Shown here: in pieces, positions 6,055-9,133 of the stretch
Numbering within the stretch: the first letter of the stretch is position 1
Layout of the letters: each line of letters opens with the position of its first letter
Assembly (NCBI GenBank): GCA_017391185.1
Contig: JAFOZN010000247.1
Span: forward strand, 1 to 9,133
Direction of reading: 5' to 3'
Length of the DNA: 9,133 nucleotides
From: Alistipes sp.
GTDB taxonomy: Bacteria > Bacteroidota > Bacteroidia > Bacteroidales > Rikenellaceae
Notes under the pieces: model-generated
What the model saw: the letters and a program-made list of their open reading frames with translations, nothing else
Databases searched by the model: none
What the model was told of the DNA's origin: nothing
Position numbers and translations under genes: made by a program

Positions 6055-7425
6055 CTATTCGATTACACTATTTCTGACCTGCTCTACCAATTTATCTATA
6101 CGCTCCATCTGATGGGGAATCATCAAACCCTGAGGACATTTGGGCGAACACTCGTTGCAAGCTACACAGTGGTCGGCACGGGCAGCTTCTTTCACATTAT
6201 TGCGATAACGATTCAGGAAGATACGTCTGCGGCGCAGATACTCCTCATCGTGTCTGGATTTGGGATTAGGCAGAGTCATATCTGCCACACACTTATTATA
6301 TACCCTAAATATACCTGCAATATCCACCCCATATGGGCATGGCATACAATAGAGGCAGTCGGTACAATCTATCCTACGCCCACCTTTGTATATCTCGGCA
6401 GCCTGATGCAATAACTCAATCTGCTCCTGACTCAGAGGTTTGAAATCAGTAAAGGTCTGGCAATTCTCCACCACATGCTCCATGAGCGTCATACCACTCA
6501 AGACAGACAAGACGTACGGATACGATGCACAGAACTTCAACGCCCATTCGGCAGCCGTCATCTCAGGATCACTGCCCGCAAGTAACTCCTCAACCTGCGG
6601 AGGCAGATCTATGAGCGATCCACCACGTATCGGTTCCATCACTATGACAGGGATTTTACGCTCTGCCAAGCGGTTATACAACTCTTCGGCGATACGCTTT
6701 TCATCTCTCCAATCGAGCCAATTCATCTGAATCTGCACAAAATCCCACTCCACGGGTTGATTCAACAACCACTCGAAGAGTGGCAAATCACCATGGAATG
6801 AGAAACCTAATTGGCGAATCTTACCCTGACGCTTCTGCTCCAAGAGGAAATCCAGCACACCCTCGTCTATATACAGATTCTGGAATACATATTGGCGTGA
6901 GATACTATGGCAGAGGTAGTAATCAAAATACTCCACGCCACAACGCTCCAACTGAGTAGCGAAAATCTCTTTAGCCTCCTGCAAGGTCTTAGCCGAAGGT
7001 GGCATCTTATCGGCCAAGAAGAAACTATCGCGCGGATATTGTTTCAGGATAGAGCCTATCATCGCCTCGCTATCGCCTTTGTGGTACATCCAGGCCGTAT
7101 CGAAATAATTGACTCCGCACGAGTAGGCATACTCCACCATCTTGCGTGTTGGCTCCTCGTCTATACGCCCCGTATAGCGATCTCCACCAATGGTCGGAAA
7201 ACGCATACAACCAAAACCGAGCAACGAAATCTCATCGCCATTCTTCGGGTTGCGTCTGCAAGTAACCTTGCCCTGCGCCTGTGGCACATCCTCCATCTGC
7301 TCAGATTGTTTTGACTTACCACAAGCCGAGAGCCCCAGCGCCCCCGCCACAACACCTGCGGCCATAGAGCCCAAAGCCTCACGGCGAGTCATACGCTGAG
7401 AGAGTAACCCGTTTTTTCGTTCCAT
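6055..7425 (-). CDS. Tat-exported aldo/keto reductase with C-terminal [4Fe-4S] domain
   Basis: A 456-residue oxidoreductase of the COG1453 type. The N-terminus has a Tat signal (MTRREALGS, Arg14-Arg15) and a hydrophobic stretch ending in LSAC, a lipobox with Cys35. This suggests export folded and anchored as a lipoprotein. The barrel runs ~55-330: LLGFGCMRFP, then the tetrad Asp109 (NYFDTAW), Tyr114, Lys140 (ADKMPP) and His173 (YLCHS). SVLSGMTLMEHVVEN (307-321) is the phosphate-binding region of NAD(P)H-using relatives. Two cluster motifs follow: CTDCLYCMPCP (354-364) and CVACNECSPKCP (420-431). The frame extends 48 codons further upstream into the hydrolase gene, but those residues look random; ATG 7425 begins right at a Tat signal and follows the hydrolase stop by 1 base. 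The polyferredoxin follows 6 bases after the stop (TAG 6055-6057). Substrate unknown; an exported NAD(P)H enzyme would need tightly bound cofactor or electrons via its clusters. Confidence 0.9.
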   Translation of the reverse strand: MERKNGLLSQRMTRREALGSMAAGVVAGALGLSACGKSKQSEQMEDVPQAQGKVTCRRNPKNGDEISLLGFGCMRFPTIGGDRYTGRIDEEPTRKMVEYAYSCGVNYFDTAWMYHKGDSEAMIGSILKQYPRDSFFLADKMPPSAKTLQEAKEIFATQLERCGVEYFDYYLCHSISRQYVFQNLYIDEGVLDFLLEQKRQGKIRQLGFSFHGDLPLFEWLLNQPVEWDFVQIQMNWLDWRDEKRIAEELYNRLAERKIPVIVMEPIRGGSLIDLPPQVEELLAGSDPEMTAAEWALKFCASYPYVLSVLSGMTLMEHVVENCQTFTDFKPLSQEQIELLHQAAEIYKGGRRIDCTDCLYCMPCPYGVDIAGIFRVYNKCVADMTLPNPKSRHDEEYLRRRRIFLNRYRNNVKEAARADHCVACNECSPKCPQGLMIPHQMERIDKLVEQVRNSVIE

Positions 7426-7426
7426 A

Positions 7427-8224
7427 TTATCTCTTCTCTTCGTGTTCACGGATAAACTTAAGTAGCAAAGGATATGCAGGCTCACACATATTGTGGCCAT
7501 AGCCATCCAACTCATACAGCGTAACATCCTTATGTCCCACCAAACGCAACATACGCCACATATAGGCATTCTCCTCGTATCGGCCCAGCATCTCCAACTC
7601 TCTGTCTCCCGAAAGAATCAGAATTGGAGGAGCATCGGCTCTGACATGGTACATCGGAGCAAGGCTGTCCACGATTGGCTGTTTATCTGAAATACCCCTT
7701 GAGCGTCTCTCCTCGAAATGGGTGATAGCCTGACCACTGAACGGAATCACACCCGCCAACTTATCAGCATCCAGACAATACTTTGCCAAATAACTCTTAT
7801 CCAAGGCGACCATGCTGACAAGATAACCTCCTGCCGAGTGACCCGAAAGATATATCTTTTCGCGGCTACCGCCATATTGTTCTACGTTGTTGTAAACCCA
7901 CTCTACGGCCTTGGCTGCATCGTCTATGATCTGTTTAACCTTGACCTGTGGCGAGAAGCGATAACCTACGCCCACTACCACAGCTCCATCACGAAGTATC
8001 GCCTGAGGAATCTCTCTACCGCCACCTGTAAGACCTCCACCATGGAACCACACGATCACTGGGCGATCCTTGGCGCCCTTCTCATAGCTGACATCCACGC
8101 GACACATCTTCTGAGAATACTCATCATCGGCACGATAATTTATCCCATTTACTCTCTCTCGCTCAGCACCGTAAAGCGCAACAACACCCACAAGCGCAAC
8201 AACCAGCAATAAAATCTTTTTCAT
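7427..8224 (-). CDS. Secreted alpha/beta hydrolase (esterase/lipase-like)
   Basis: A 265-residue serine hydrolase with a signal peptide (residues 1-20, likely cleavage after LYGA), so periplasmic or secreted. HGGG (61-64) is the oxyanion-hole motif of hormone-sensitive-lipase-like and BD-FAE-like esterases. GHSAGG (128-133) holds the nucleophile Ser130. LSGDREL (204-210) supplies Asp207, and DGYGHN (240-245) supplies His244, so the catalytic triad is complete. VGYRFSP (86-92) is also typical of these esterases. Probable action is hydrolysis of a carboxyl ester, such as acetyl or feruloyl groups on glycans, but the substrate cannot be read from the sequence; kynurenine formamidase-like relatives share this fold. 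ATG 8224 follows the preceding gene's stop by 2 bases and the reductase begins 1 base after this stop. Confidence 0.88.
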   Translation of the reverse strand: MKKILLLVVALVGVVALYGAERERVNGINYRADDEYSQKMCRVDVSYEKGAKDRPVIVWFHGGGLTGGGREIPQAILRDGAVVVGVGYRFSPQVKVKQIIDDAAKAVEWVYNNVEQYGGSREKIYLSGHSAGGYLVSMVALDKSYLAKYCLDADKLAGVIPFSGQAITHFEERRSRGISDKQPIVDSLAPMYHVRADAPPILILSGDRELEMLGRYEENAYMWRMLRLVGHKDVTLYELDGYGHNMCEPAYPLLLKFIREHEEKR

Positions 8225-8226
8225 AT

Positions 8227-8904
8227 CTATTTCACTCTTACTTTTTCCAAAAATTCCGCATCACTTGCCCACAAAGGCTCGGTAGCAAACCAAAATTCGC
8301 GTGCCTCGGTCCTCTTCGAAGGTCGCTCCGAGAGACAATCCGCCTTATATGCCTCATCCACAGGGTGCTGCTCAGAGGTAAACTCCGCCCACCACTCTTT
8401 ATGGCGAGATGAAAGCTCCTTCAAAGCTCCCTTATCGACCTCACCACTACGCACATAACTCTCCCACAACGCCAGCAGATGGTATTCGGGCGTCTTGGAT
8501 GAAATCGAAAAACGAGCCGACTCCAGACAATCCCAATCCTCCAACGCCACATATACAAACGCAAGCATCACGTTGGCCTCGAAATGATCCTCCTCATCCA
8601 TATCTATGACACACTCCCACAAGGCTGCCGCCATCTCCGTCTCGCCCACCTGAAGATGATCCGCCGCCGAGCGATAGCACAGCTCGATCAACGAGCGAGA
8701 GTTTTTATCCTCCCAATCCAACATCGGAGACTCCTCGCCTACGGTATCCATAAACCGCTGCACAGCATCGAATCTCAGCTCACACGCGGCGGCATACTCT
8801 CCCTGACTCTCCAGCTCCTCGCCTCGCCTCAGCACACGGCTATAATCGACTCCTTCGACTCGTACTACACCGCCACCTTGAGGCTTAATTATGATTTTTG
8901 CCAT
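8227..8904 (-). CDS. TPR-like helical hypothetical protein
   Basis: A 225-residue, acidic, soluble protein with no signal peptide and no membrane segment. I do not recognise a named family. Residues 20-56 and 70-131 read as helical hairpins of tetratricopeptide type: GEELESQGEYAAACELRFDA, and ADHLQVGETEMAAALWECVI followed by EANVMLAFVYVALEDWDCLE. These suggest a protein-protein interaction scaffold. The C-terminal ~50 residues are rich in Trp, Glu and Arg and are not obviously repeat-like. ATG 8904 overlaps the end of cstA by 20 bases; an in-frame GTG at 8922 would overlap more and adds only MLNLGE, so ATG is preferred. Position between cstA and a hydrolase gives no functional clue beyond co-transcription. 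Confidence 0.75.
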   Translation of the reverse strand: MAKIIIKPQGGGVVRVEGVDYSRVLRRGEELESQGEYAAACELRFDAVQRFMDTVGEESPMLDWEDKNSRSLIELCYRSAADHLQVGETEMAAALWECVIDMDEEDHFEANVMLAFVYVALEDWDCLESARFSISSKTPEYHLLALWESYVRSGEVDKGALKELSSRHKEWWAEFTSEQHPVDEAYKADCLSERPSKRTEAREFWFATEPLWASDAEFLEKVRVK

Positions 8905-9133
8905 CTCGCCTAAGTTTAACACACATCACCACGCAAATAATCACCGTCAATACACCCGCCAAGCCGTATGCCAACGGAGTAGAGCCCAAACCGAAGAATT
9001 GATTTGAAGTAAAGACAAAACATGAGACGATATAGGTCATAAAGATTGCAGGGAAGAGAGCAATCCAATAGTTACGCTTTTTAAGGAAGAGGTAGGTCAC
9101 AATCACCCACAACACCACCGCACCCAAAGTCTG
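8885..9133 (-). CDS. cstA: Carbon starvation protein CstA, C-terminal end
   Basis: The 82 visible residues run off the right edge and end in TAA at 8885-8887. Three hydrophobic segments are seen: LGAVVLWVIVTYLFL, then ALFPAIFMTYIVSCFVF, then a last helix ending VIICVVMCVKLRR. The segment KKRNYWIALFPAIFMTY is characteristic of the C-terminal end of CstA-family inner-membrane transporters, linked to peptide or pyruvate uptake under carbon limitation. The main body and start lie outside the window, so completeness cannot be judged. It is the first visible gene of the operon and overlaps the TPR-like gene by 20 bases, which suggests translational coupling. Confidence 0.75.
   Translation of the reverse strand, partial: QTLGAVVLWVIVTYLFLKKRNYWIALFPAIFMTYIVSCFVFTSNQFFGLGSTPLAYGLAGVLTVIICVVMCVKLRRDGKNHN

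Noticed and set aside
7426..7569. 48-codon N-terminal extension of the aldo/keto reductase
   Set aside because: It lies inside the hydrolase coding region and would bury the Tat signal, which begins naturally at ATG 7425.

Overview
The window looks like a chromosomal segment from a gut-type member of Bacteroidales, most likely an Alistipes-like genome. This is inferred from three things: promoters of the TTG-N20-TAnnTTTG type used by the Bacteroidetes primary sigma factor, a lack of obvious Shine-Dalgarno sites, and family content (a DUF5106 thioredoxin-like protein, a CE7-type esterase, a GH43 lipoprotein, CstA, an iron-sulfur aldo/keto reductase). I see no rRNA, tRNA, CRISPR array, insertion sequence or phage gene. 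The longest stretch without a gene is 183 bases (359-541).

Left part (1-2480). The 3' end of an acetylxylan esterase/cephalosporin-C deacetylase gene runs off the left edge on the + strand and ends at a strong bidirectional hairpin. A compact inverted-repeat element follows. Next come two divergent genes that look like surface-polysaccharide genes: a family 2 glycosyltransferase (-) and an MptE-like/DUF115-like protein (+). They share a 66-base gap holding two interlocked, mirror-image promoters.

Middle (2482-3526). A DUF5106/thioredoxin-fold exported protein (-) with its own promoter. Its CxxC motif is reduced to DxxC. A terminator separates it from the convergent DUF115-like gene.

Right part (3527-9133). 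A tightly packed minus-strand operon enters from the right edge: cstA (3' end only), a helical TPR-like protein, a secreted alpha/beta hydrolase, a Tat-exported aldo/keto reductase with two C-terminal [4Fe-4S] sites, a NapH-like membrane polyferredoxin with six ferredoxin motifs, and a GH43 glycosidase lipoprotein. Gene junctions are -20, +2, +1, +6 and +8 bases, so the genes are very probably co-transcribed from a promoter outside the window. The GH43 gene is interrupted by an in-frame TAG. The remaining ~55 codons, including a recognisable GH43 C-terminal motif, are intact beyond it.

The most interesting system is the reductase/polyferredoxin pair. The reductase carries a Tat-type lipoprotein signal. 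The polyferredoxin appears to have cytoplasmic clusters, an internal Tat-like segment, a Gly/His-rich linker and four further cluster motifs. Together they suggest an electron path across the inner membrane to an extracytoplasmic reductase, encoded beside a carbon-starvation transporter and carbohydrate-active enzymes. That is inference; the individual motifs are seen directly.
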